Assembly (NCBI RefSeq): GCF_004379255.2
Contig: NC_056035.1
Span: forward strand, 25,916,502 to 25,980,501
Direction of reading: 5' to 3'
Length of the DNA: 64,000 bases
Source: Salvia splendens
Lineage: Eukaryota; Streptophyta; Magnoliopsida; Lamiales; Lamiaceae
Shown: positions 1-10,123 of the stretch, in pieces
Layout: each line of letters opens with the position of its first letter
Position numbering within the stretch: the stretch's first letter is position 1
Notes under the pieces: model-generated
The model's database searches: none
What the model was told of the DNA's origin: nothing
What the model saw: the letters and a program-made list of their open reading frames with translations, nothing else
Position numbers and translations under genes: made by a program

Positions 1-1882
1 CATGTTTTGAGTGAATAAATGATACATGTGTGAATAAGAAACGTATCCTATGATGTGGCTATGTGTTACACGTTGATCTATGCTTAGTGTTCGTTTCGTT
101 TTTGTTGATGAACGTTTGGGGATGGGCAATCTAAGAAAACGATGAAAGGAACGATAGGGCATGCATGAGTAATGTGTTGATAGAAAACTGATTATGTTGT
201 ATTATGTGGTTATGATGTTGATAAGGGTTGTTGTGCGTACGTGGGTACGAAGAGCAAGGATTTCAATAAAGTTGTGAACCGTGTTTGTAAGCAATCGAGG
301 TTGGGCTTTCTTTTACAAATCTCTTTACCTTTCGAAAATATGATGTGGTGTTATAAGGGTGGTTTAACTTGTAATGTCATGCCATGTTGTTTTTGTTTAT
401 GAGATTGTTGCCTGATGCCTAGTTCGTTTGAGCATGCTCCGTTAGGGTATAGGGCTATGTTGAGATTGTGCTTGATGCCTATTTTGTGAGTTCGCTCCAT
501 TAGGCTATAGGGCTATGATAAACGAATTCGGGTCTGAGTAGGGCCGCAAACCCTATTAGGTTGTGTACACAGAGGGGATCGTGAGCCGTCCTTGCTAGTC
601 GGCCGGTCTCGTGGGCGAATAGTGTGGCCACACTTTCGTCGAATTTTGGTAACCGGATGTGACTGATTGATTGTGGAGAAAGGGGGAGATTGTTTTGACT
701 GGCCAGGCTATGAAAATCTTTTTGTGATACTCGATGATACTTCTTTTCTAAAATGTTAAAACTCGAGTTCACTATTGTATGGATGACATAACTTTTATCA
801 AATATTTTGGCGTGCGTTCACTGAGTATATCAAATACTCAGCCCTGCATATGTTTTCTTTATGTGCAGGTTGAGCGGGGTGTTGCGATGGATGTTGAGTC
901 TGCTTAGGAAATTTGGATGTGTAATGTCTTCATACATAGACGTCTCCCTATGACTCTCTTTGATAACCTATTTCCGCTGCTATTATTAAAACTGTGTCGC
1001 AAGAATCTATTTTATTTCGTACGATTTTTGTCTTGTCAAATACTTTGAGACTTTAACCTGCTGCTTACTTCGTTACTCTAAAATGGTTTTCGTAAACTAA
1101 AGTATTTTCCCTTTTGGAAGTTAATCAAATTTTTGCATTAAGTGTCAACTTTTATTGTGTCCCCCATTTCTTCCCCGCTCCTTACTCCCTCCCCTCGTCA
1201 ACTTTTGGAAGATAAACGAATTCGGGTCTGACTAGGGAGTGAGTCCCTACTCAGGCTAGTGTACACCAATGGGGATCGTGAACCGTCTTTTGGGTCGGCC
1301 GGTCTAGTGACTTGGAATGTGGCCACGTTCCTTGTCATCAATGGATCAGATATGGTAGACATCTATGGAAAAATGACTGCGCGGTCACGAATTTTACAAT
1401 GGAAATTATTTTAGTGTCTTGGGCGATTTCTAAAGTTAAAACCCCATGGTCACTCAATGGTGGCATGATAAATACTTTTTATAAAATGTTTTCGGCATGA
1501 GTCCACTGAGTGCATTAAGCACTCAGCCCTGCATTTCTTTTTAAAATTGTGCAGGTTGAGCGTGACGAGTGCGGTCGGTGTTGAGCAAGACCGTTAAAGA
1601 TATTTAAGTGTGTAGAATGTGTCATGTCTTCACACGTGGCATATTCCTTCTCTCAAATGCTTACGCTAAGTAGTTGTCCTTCTTTTGAGTTCTTGTATCG
1701 CTGAGATAATATTCATTTTTGAGTTGTTGATTGTTGAGATACTCTGATTTTGTTCGAGCTATTCCCATTTGTTTCGAGCTATGGTCGATTTTCGTTGTTT
1801 TCCCCTTTCTTCCCTGCTTCTTTAATCCTCCCCTAGTCGCGATCAACCGTGTTTTCTATCCTTAGAAAATGCGGACGTGACA
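1..1882 (+). repeat. 3' part of a Ty3/gypsy LTR, inserted in the copia-1 LTR
   Basis: The segment ends ...GTGACA at 1882 and then runs directly into the middle of a copia LTR (GTCTCGTTTGATAAC). It therefore looks like the right end of a gypsy element that starts outside the window. Landmarks shared with the other gypsy LTRs here are GAATTCGGGTCTGA, the GGCCGGTCT block and the CTCAGCCCTGCAT...GTGCAGGTTGAGCG hairpin. These landmarks occur twice (about 517-900 and 1216-1565), so the LTR carries an internal partial duplication. The first block resembles the gypsy-1 LTR and the second resembles the gypsy-2 LTR. No gene is supported; short reading frames here are chance. Confidence 0.8.
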
Positions 1883-2733
1883 GTCTCGTTTGATAACATC
1901 CACAGGAGGAGCTCGAAACAAGGTTTTATTATTCGGAACCTATCTAGTTGGAGTTTGATTACTCTATGAATAATGAATAAGTGTTTCTAGTTAAGTCCAC
2001 TCTTGGAATTAATAATATATTAATTAATTAAGTCCATAGCAGACATTAATTAATTAATGGATATTTCTATCTTAAGCAGGGGAAATAAATGACAAACAAA
2101 TGGAAACCCGAAATACTTGTAATTTCGGATTTGGATGGGCAGTGCAATATTACTTTTGTAGTGGTTGTTCGTAATATTCCAATATAAGCTTATATTAAAT
2201 TGTGGGTTCAATTTAATTAGTAAAAAGCTAATTGGGGGAGGTCATATCCAAATTCTTCCATAGATCTCTGACTGGGCCCAATATGTAACTTAACATAAAT
2301 AGGAGAATAAATTAGACAAAAAAAGGATTTATTTTATAAAATTTTCGCCCCCCTCTCCTTCAAGCAGAGGGATGATTTTTGCTCTCCTCCGTAAGCAGAT
2401 TTTGTCTTCTTTATTTAAGTCCTAGTACTCTGGTGAGATCAACCCACACTGATATCAGATTACAGTCCGGGAACCAGTCAGAAGATCCGTGGTTTAGTAC
2501 TCAAGATCTTTACGTGGAGAAGGCGCGAGCTATCTTCGATTCTTCAGTGAATCAACAAGGTAAATTGGCTAACATGTTTTAGGTGTTAAGTGCGCTAAAG
2601 CATGTTTAAATTCAAGTTATGAGCATGACACATGTGAGAATTACGCGAATAGAATTTAAGTAAATAATCTGCTAAATAGATCAGAATTTTATGTGCTCCA
2701 TTTTGACGCACGCTTCCACTGCCAACCCCTTCA
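1883..2733 (+). repeat. copia-1 5' LTR, truncated at its 5' side
   Basis: This aligns with about 9246-10123 of the copia-1 3' LTR: the shared GTTTGATAACATCCAC start, the TTAATTAATTAA runs, the GGGCCCAATATGT box, the CTCCTTCAAGCAGAGGGA block and the ...CCCCTTCA end. About 600 bases of the LTR head are missing because the gypsy LTR now occupies that side. The TATA-like box (ATAAATAGG, about 2296) is partly degraded compared with the 3' LTR. Confidence 0.88.
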
Positions 2734-2734
2734 A

Positions 2735-2748
2735 TTAGTATCAGAGCT
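2735..2748 (+). other. copia-1 primer binding site (tRNA-Met type)
   Basis: Immediately after the LTR end CCTTCA there is TTAGTATCAGAGCT. This is the plant initiator tRNA-Met complement TGGTATCAGAGC with one G-to-A change. Its position 1-3 bases inside the LTR is as expected for priming minus-strand DNA. Confidence 0.85.
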
Positions 2749-4666
2749 AGCCTTTGGCTCTCATTATTTGGATTTAAATTTCGCGAGATTTATATATGCA
2801 TGTGTTATTTGATTGCGAAGCATGTTCTTGCCGTTTTTATTTATATTTTATGCATGGTGAACGCTTGCGCCGAGACGGATCGCGCCACGCTTGATGGAGA
2901 GAGGGTTGTCGATTGAGTGGGAGTCGAGGGTTAATGATCACGGGGCGACGCGCAGACGAACAAGGGCTCGTGCGCACCGCCGACCGAGACCAAACCCTAG
3001 GTGACACCCGCACCAAGGTCGACGCATGGTGGATGGCGCGGTGCGGCGGTTCGACCGAGAACACACCGAGACACTGAGACGCCGAGCCCCAACCCTAGGC
3101 GGAAGGTCCCGACCGTCAGCCCCAGACCAGCCCGAGAGCGACGCACCCCATGGCGAGGCACTGGCTGAGCCAGTGGGAGCGGCGGATCGAGCCTGGCCGA
3201 GACGGGACATCGCGGCTGGCTGAGAGCAGCGCCACCGACGTGCGCGCTGCTGGCTGAGGAACGCGGCACTTGACGAGCTCGGGCAAGGAGACGGAGTCAG
3301 CGGCTGGCCGAGAGCGGCGACGCCTGTGCGCATCTCGTTGGCCGAGAGCTGCTGAGACACCGACGAGTCGGTGTGCAAGCCAGGTGGCTGAGAGCATGCG
3401 CACACATGTGCGCTGCTGGCCGAGATGCAATGTGAGCCAGATTTCGGCGACGAACTTGTCAGATCTTCATCGTTCATCATTCGTACAAACCTCGTACGAT
3501 GAGATATCGATGATGGATTATTTTAATGATTAGTTAATTCATTAATTAAAAGATATTATTAAAATATTATTATTTAATGGAAATAAAATATTTTGGGAAG
3601 ATTTCCCTAGATTTTAAGAAAATTTGAATTATTGACTATATCTATGGAAATAAATAATATTATTTTGATTCCTAGATGATATGGACTAGAATAATTTAAT
3701 AGTTTCCTAATTAATATATATATCTAGAATCCTAACAAGGATAGATATATAGGAATACATTAAATAATACAATAATATAATTTCTCTTCCTTATCTTAAA
3801 CATGGAAATGATATGAATTTAATTTTTCATGTCTAATTAAGATTTAAATAATTCCTTTATTTCAGAATATCTTATAGACGACATGAATAAGAATTAAATC
3901 CTAGAACAATTAATTTCCTAAAGTAAGATACTAAAAGATAACGAAAGATTTAATTATCTAGTCAATTAAATGCTAACAGAATTTAATTAAGCCTTAATCT
4001 ACCTCAATTTAATTATCCAGTCAATTAAAGCCTTAATTTAATCAAGACTAAAAATAATTAAAGAAAAACCATAACCAAAATATATAAACTATAATTACGA
4101 ACTTAATGTTTGTATATGGTCTCCATCGATTGGTATGCAATTTGTGAAGCTAATTTCTAATATTATCGCCACCCATTATGTGGGGACAATAATCCTAAGA
4201 AATAGTGAGTTCATGAGGGCGGACTTCTCAAATATAAATAGTATGAACTAAAATGTGGTTTTGAATATTATCGCCACCCATTATGTGGGGACAATAATCC
4301 TAAGAAACTACGAGATTCGGGAGTTCACACAGTATTTATGAGATAGCTTGATTTTATTAGCAGCACATGAACATTGTTATGGGAGTGTGTTGTAGAAATA
4401 AGATATAGTAATGTTAAATCTGGTGGTCTTGCTTAGGCAACATTAGGCGGTCATGCCATTATGTGGTCTCTGGACTATTCGTCGGTGTTGTCACCAGTAA
4501 AATTGTAAAATTTTAATGCGTATTGACCTCTTATGGAGGGTACAAAATTTTAATTTTACAGTTGTATGATTTTGAAAAGTTTTATGGTTAATCTACTCAA
4601 ACTTCTTACATAAGTTTATGACAAATAGTAAACATTCTGTTTTGCAGTGCAAACTAAATCCTCAAG
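2749..4666 (+). other. copia-1 untranslated leader (GC-rich block, AT-rich block, conserved repeat block)
   Basis: There are three distinct parts. About 2870-3470 is strongly GC- and CpG-rich and contains several imperfect copies of a GGCTGAGAGC / GGCCGAGAGC word. Open frames on both strands there follow from base composition and none is credible as a gene. About 3530-4080 is AT-rich with many TTAATTAA runs. About 4110-4570 holds two copies of ATTATCGCCACCCATTATG followed by TGGGGACAATAATCC (4161 and 4265), then a TAAAATTGTAAAATTTT / AAAATTTTAATTTTA inverted repeat. The same block occurs in the copia-2 leader at 36155-36560, so it is likely a functional leader element (packaging, translation or splicing); that role is inference. 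Confidence 0.7.
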
Positions 4667-5500
4667 ATGCCATTCAATCCTCTTTCTGCAATTCTTAAAG
4701 AAAACAAACTCGAGGGCCAAAATTACGTAGAATGGAAACAAAATTTGGACATTGTTCTCACAGCTGTAGAGTACAATTTTGTGCTTAAAACCCCACGACC
4801 TCCAGTGCCGGCGGCCAACGCCGCGGTAGGAGTCAGAGATGCGCATAGACGGTGGCATAAGGCGAATGAGATGGCTAAGTGCTACATGTTGGCTTCTATG
4901 TCTTCAGTACTCAAGCATCAGCATTCTGCCATGGCGACTGCTACCGATATCATGCAAAATCTCACAAATCTTTTTGGTACTTAGAATCGAACGGCCAAGT
5001 CTCAGGCCTTCCAGAGTATCATGACGAAGACCATGAAGGAAGGAACGTCTGTGCGGGACCATGTCCTCGAGATGATGGGCCACCTCAACCAAATTGAGGT
5101 TTTGGGAGGGACGATCGATCCCAAGTCCCAAGTAACAATTATCCTTCAGAGTCTTCCCCCTAGCTTCCAACAGTTCAAGCTCAACTTCGAGATAAATAAA
5201 AGGAACTACACCTTGGCAGAATTGTTGACTGAACTTCAGTCGACAGAGAACCTTGTGGTTCAGGCTAAGGTAGCTATGCTGAGTTTGGCGCATCATATTC
5301 CTCTGGCTCTAAGCCTGGCGCAGGAAAGAAGAGAACGCCGAACCCAGTTGCAGCTAAGAGTGCTAAGGGAAAGAAGAAGAGGAAGGCTTACAAAAAGCCT
5401 TCGGAAAAGTGTTTCAACTATGGAGAGAAGGGACATTGGAAGCGAGACTGTCCTAAAAAGGGCAAGGCTACAGGTATATACCAAGCTCTAGTAGTCTACT
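4667..5500 (+). pseudogene. copia-1 gag (broken)
   Basis: Capsid/nucleocapsid protein of the copia particle. The start MPFNPLSAIL is followed by the conserved NYVEWKQNL motif and a UBN2-type gag domain. A TAG at 4982-4984 interrupts it. The same protein resumes (SIMTKTMKEG...TLAELLTELQ) to about 5270, where a frameshift occurs. The zinc knuckle follows in another frame at about 5411-5456, reading CFNYGEKGHWKRDC. The second cysteine of the CCHC motif has become tyrosine, so RNA binding would be impaired even if the frame were open. Confidence 0.85.
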
Positions 5501-5875
5501 TACACTTGAGTTATTGACACATGAGCTACTGATCATATTTGTTTTAATCCTGACTTAATGCAGGTGACAAGACGGTTATATGACAATGAGATTGAAGTCC
5601 AGCTGGGCGACGCTACTAAAGTGGCGGTCGTTGCAGTGGGAGACGTTTATTTGCGTTTTAGTAGTGATAGATTTTTTATTTTGACGAATGTTTTGTTGAT
5701 ACCTTCATTTAGAAGAAATTTAATTTCAGTTTCTAAATTGGTTTTTGATGGATATTTGATTTCTTGTAATGACAATTGTGTTATTAAGAAAGATGGTTCT
5801 TATATCTGTCGTGGTATCATGGAAAACAATCTGTACACAATCACATCTACACAGTTTAATAATCGCAAATCATAA
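5501..5875 (+). pseudogene. copia-1 aspartic protease and start of the GAG-pre-integrase region (broken)
   Basis: The retropepsin active-site region is recognisable at 5504-5536, reading T-stop-VIDT-stop-ATDH. TGA codons at 5507-5509 and 5522-5524 replace a tryptophan and the active-site glycine of the D-T-G motif. Downstream VQLGDATKVAVVAVG and NLISVSKLVFDG are typical of copia proteases. A further stop (TAA) ends this stretch at 5873-5875. Not functional. Confidence 0.8.
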
Positions 5876-6993
5876 CTCAATACAACATCGAAAATTTCAA
5901 AGAAAAGAAAAGCACATTCAAGTTCAATGAACGAACCAATGAAAGGAGGATCCATTCTCTTGTGGAACAAGACCTTATTAAAGGTCTAGAGAAGGAACCT
6001 TTTCATAAGTGTGAATCATGCTTAGAAGGCAAGATGACCAAGAGGTCTTTTAAGACTAAGGGCAATAGGGCCAAGGAAGTATTTGAGCTCGTTCATACGG
6101 ATGTATGTGGACCAATGTCAACAGAGGCGAGAGGTCGTTTTCGATACTTCATCACTTTTATTGATGACTTTTCTAAAATCGGATATGTCTATTTGATGCG
6201 CCACAAGTCTGAATCTTTTGACAAGTTCAAAGAGTTTAAGACATATGTGGAGACGTATCATGGAAAGAGTATCAAAAGCCTGCGATCTAATCAAGGAGGC
6301 AAATACCTCAGTGCCGAGTTTTTGGACTACTTATCGGTAGCGGGAATTGAATCCCAACTGACTGCGCCGGGCACGCCCCAGCAGAACGGCATGGCTGAAA
6401 GAAGGAATAGGACCTTGTTGAACATGGTCCGGTCGATGATGAGTTTTGCACGACTACCTATTTCGTTTTTGGGACATGCCTTGCTTTCTTTAATTCATAT
6501 TTTAGATAACTTACCGTCAAAATCCGTACCTACTACTCCTTATGAGTTGTGGACTGGGCGCAAGCCTAATCTAGCACATCTCAAGATTTGGGGTTGCCTG
6601 GCTCATGTATTCGAAAAGGATCCAACTAAGCTGGGATCAAGGACGGAGGTATGTGTGTTTATAGGGTACCCTGGAGGATCGAAAGCTTATGAATTCTATA
6701 GTCTCCAAGACAAGAAAGTCATTATGAGTACTCACGCGACATTCTTAGAGGAAGATTATATAATGAATCATAAACCCAGCAGTGAAGTGGCTCTTGACGA
6801 GTTAACTTCTGTCACAAGTTCCATTAACCAAGAACCCGTACCTAGTGTACAAACAATTCCGAAAATTTCAACTTCTACTCCAAGTATTGTAGGGTCGCGC
6901 CGCAGTGGGAGGGTCTCTCATGAGCCCGATAGATACATTGGTTTGGGGGAATCTATGGATCACTCCTCGGACAACAATGTATTAGATCCCTAG
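5876..6993 (+). pseudogene. copia-1 integrase (broken)
   Basis: The zinc-binding half CESCLEGK (about 6010) is present. The upstream histidine half (WHLRLGH in copia-3) is lost by a deletion of roughly 35 bases near 5935. The catalytic core reads VHTDVCGPM (first Asp present), then LRSNQGGKYLS where copia-3 has LRSDRGGEYLS (second catalytic Asp changed to Asn). It is followed by TPQQNGMAERRNRTLL (Glu present). The C-terminal copia GKRP-like and hinge regions follow. A TAG at 6991-6993 replaces the tryptophan of DPWNF. Confidence 0.87.
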
Positions 6994-8575
6994 AACTTTG
7001 CAGAGGCACGGGCAGATGTCGATCATTGCGAATGGGTGAAAGCAATGCATTCGGAACTACAATCTATGATAGACAAAGAGGTCTACGATTTGTCCGTCCT
7101 ACCCGAAGGGTGTACTGCCATTGGGAGCAAGTGGATATACAAGTGTAAATGTGGACCCGATGGACAAGTTAAAGTCTTTAAGGCAAGACTAGTGGCCAAG
7201 GGGTATACCCAAAGGGAAGGTGTCGATTACGACGAGACCTTCTCCCCGGTGGTCATGCTCAAATCGATCCGGATACTATTGTCTATAGCAGCTTACATGG
7301 ATTGGGATGTGTGACAGATGGACGTTAAGACTGCGTTCTTGAACGTGAGTCTTGAGGAGACCATCTACATGGAACAACCCGAAAGATATGCCATGAAGGG
7401 CAAGGAACACATGGTTTGGAAGCTTAATAAGGTCATTTATGACCTCAAGCAAGCATCTAGATCATGGAACCAATGTTTGGATCAGACTGTGAATAAGTTT
7501 AGATTCGAAAAGTGCCCAAATGAAAGCTGCATTTATAAGAAGGTTGAAAAGGAGAATGTTGTGTTCTTAGTTTTATATGTAGATGACATTCTTCTAATTG
7601 GAAACAATAAAAAAATGTTGTCATCAGTACGAACTTGGTTTTCACACCAGTTCGAGATGAAGGATATGGGAGATACGGGACACATCCTCGGGATCAAGGT
7701 TCTTAGGAATCGTGAAAAGAGGATGTTGTGCTTATCTCAAGAACCCTACATCAATACTGTACTTAGTCGCTTTAGAATGCAAGATGCCAAGAAAGGTTTC
7801 TTACCTTTTAGACATGACATCCATCTATCTCAAGATATGTGCCCCAAAATGCCATTTGAGATAGAAGAGATGAGAAGGATTCCATATGCTTCGGCAGTTG
7901 GAAGTCTCATGTATGCTATGCTTTGTACAAGGCCTGATATTTGCTTTGCTGTTGGCATGGTGACAAGATATCAGTCAAATCCGGGCCAAGATCATTGGAC
8001 TGCCGTAAAGAACATACTAGAGTACCTTAAACGGACTAAGGACTATGCTCTAGTTTACAATGCAGTCGAGCTTTGTCCTTTGGGATATACTGACTCAGAT
8101 TTTCAATCTGATCAAGACTCGAGAAAATCTACTTCTGGATATGTGTTCACTTTAGGAGGTGGAGCCGTAATTTGGAAGAGTGTGAAACAGAAATGCATCG
8201 CGGACTCGACCATGGAAGCCGAGTATGTGGCCACTTCGGAGGCTGCAAAAGAGGTTGTATGGTTCAAGAACTTCCTTATGGATTTAGGTGTGGTTACGAA
8301 TCTGCCCAAGAGCATCACCATTTATTGTGACAATTCTAGTGCTATGGCAAACTCGAAAGAACCAAGGGCTCACAAAAACGAGCAAAAAACATAGAGAGAA
8401 AGTATCATATCATTAGAGATATAGTGTAGAGATGAGACATACAAGTGGTCAAGATTGCGTCAGAGAACAACCTGGCAGATCCTTTTACAAAGGCATTGGC
8501 GGTGAAACCGTTCGAATGTCATGTTGAAGGGATGAGAGTTCGACTCATTCAAGATCTCAACTCGCTTTCAGTATA
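6994..8575 (+). pseudogene. copia-1 reverse transcriptase / RNase H (broken)
   Basis: The RT N-terminal part is at 7036-7311 (SKWIYKCK, KARLVAKGYTQ, DYDETFSPVV). A TGA at 7312-7314 replaces a tryptophan. The RT then continues with QMDVKTAFLN and the catalytic YVDDILLIGN at about 7576-7605. RNase H motifs follow: YTDSDFQSDQDSRKSTSGY, the MEAEY box and the CDNSSA box. A frameshift near 8375 separates the last ~65 residues (HIIRDIV...NNLADPF). Copia-3 has the same domains in the opposite orientation. Confidence 0.9.
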
Positions 8576-8647
8576 AGTGGGAGAATTTTAGACCTGTGCA
8601 CAATTATTTTGTATACTCGGAAGCTGTTTTGAGTATAAGTGGGAGAT
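8571..8647 (+). other. copia-1 polypurine tract, present twice
   Basis: GTATAAGTGGGAGA occurs at 8571-8584 and again at 8632-8645. The second copy directly abuts the 3' LTR start TGATAGGG. Purine tracts prime plus-strand DNA. The paired arrangement is also seen in copia-2 and copia-3. Confidence 0.75.
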
Positions 8648-10123
8648 TGATAGGGTTTGTATACTAGAAATCACCTTTCGAGTGATTGAATACTGTAAAA
8701 CTCTATATTTTATTTTCCAACAAATGAAACAGATTAATTTTGTCATAATGTTGTTATGTTTTATATTTAATGGATGTTTATTGCAAAATTAAATGTATAA
8801 GCAACGTAACAAAGTCTAAGTCTTTATTTTAGTATACCAGTTGTGGGCGTAGTCCACTTTAAGGTAACACGGTCAGTTCTGAACGAAAATAAAAATGAAA
8901 ATTTTACAACCTAGATAGGCTTAGACTACATATCCTCAATGGTTGCAATGTCAGTCCGCATATTTCTAAGCCTTACTGAAATAAGATGACATTGGTGTGA
9001 TATAGCACTGGATTGGATCTAACGGCAAGACAAGTCTTTATGCTATCTACTGAAAGACGAGGTCTTGATAATTAATTTCTTAATCAATGTACGTTAGCAT
9101 TGAGCATACGATATTGATCATGCACTACTTTGACTTACCAATAGGTGCGGGTTTTTCATAACCCAACGATCCTGGTATATTGGGTAGTGATGATTAATAT
9201 CTAGCAGTGCTAGGATTGCTATTATGTTGAATCGTGCACGAGGTGATTCTCGTTTGATAACATCCACAAGAGGAGCTCGATACAAGGTTTTATTATTCGG
9301 AACCTAGCTAGTTGGAGTTTGATTACTCCAATGAATAAGTGTTTCTTGTTAAGTCCACTCTTGGAGTTAATAATATATTAATTAATTAAGTCCATAGTAG
9401 ACATTAATTAATTAATTAATTAATGGATGTTTCTATCTTAAGCACGGGAAATAAATGACAAACAAATGGAAACTCGGAATACTTGTAATTTCGGATTTGG
9501 ATTGGCAGTGCAATATTACTTCTGTAGTGGTTGATCGTAATATTCCAATATAAGCTTATATTAAATTTTGGGTTTAATTTAATTAGTAAAAAGCTAATTG
9601 GGGGAGGCCATATCCAAATTCTTCCATAGATTCCTGACTGGGCCCAATATGTGACTTAATATAAATAGGAGAATAAAGGAGATAGAAAAGAACAAGATTT
9701 ATTTTATAAAATTTTCGCCCTTCGCCCCCCTCTCCTTCAAGCAGAGGGACGATTTTTGCTCTCCTCCGTGAGCAGATTCTGTCTTCTTTATTTAAGTCTT
9801 AGTACTCTGGTGAGATCAACCCATACTGATATCAGATTACAGTCCGGGAACCCGTCAGAAGATCCGTGGTTTAGTACTCAAGATCTTCACGTGGAGAAGG
9901 CGCGAGCTATTTTCGATTCTTCAGTGAATCAATGAGGTAAATTGGCTTACTCTGTAGCAAACATGTTTTAGGTGTTAATTGCGCTAAAGCATGTTTAAAT
10001 TCAAGTTATGAGCATGATACATGTGAGAATTACGCGAATAGAATTTGTCTAAATAATCTGCTAAATAGATCAGAATTTTATGTGATCCGTTTTGACGCAG
10101 GCTTCCGCTGCGGACCCCCTTCA
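8648..10123 (+). repeat. copia-1 3' LTR (1476 bp)
   Basis: Runs from TGATAGGGTTTGTATAC to ...CCCCCTTCA. A TATA box (TATAAATAGG, about 9660) sits after the GGGCCCAATATGTG box and would be the promoter. CpG-poor AT-rich runs and TTAATTAATTAA tracts match the 5' LTR remnant at 1883-2733 and the inverted copia-3 LTR at 59590-61037. Confidence 0.92.
9660..9669 (+). promoter_or_regulatory. LTR TATA box, copia-1
   Basis: TATAAATAGG lies about 465 bases before the LTR end. The equivalent box is conserved in copia-2 (TATAAATAGG near 33560 and 40860) and on the minus strand of copia-3 (near 60045). Confidence 0.55.

Larger units (their letters stand above)
1883..10123 (+). mobile_element. copia-1, Ty1/copia LTR retrotransposon, coding-defective
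   Basis: A plus-strand element with LTR remnant, tRNA-Met-type primer site, long leader, gag, protease, integrase, RT/RNase H, purine tract and 3' LTR in the usual copia order. The 5' LTR has lost its first part to the gypsy insertion at 1-1882, so its left target duplication cannot be checked; the right flank is CAAAG. Its LTRs and proteins belong to the same family as copia-3 at the right edge, which is inverted relative to it. Stops and frameshifts break every domain. It interrupts the MULE-1 ULP1-like gene that resumes at 10124. Confidence 0.9.

Noticed and set aside
2938..3480. Long overlapping reading frames on both strands in the GC-rich leader of copia-1
   Set aside because: They overlap in several frames, follow from low stop frequency in GC-rich DNA, show no domain and lie in a retrotransposon leader.
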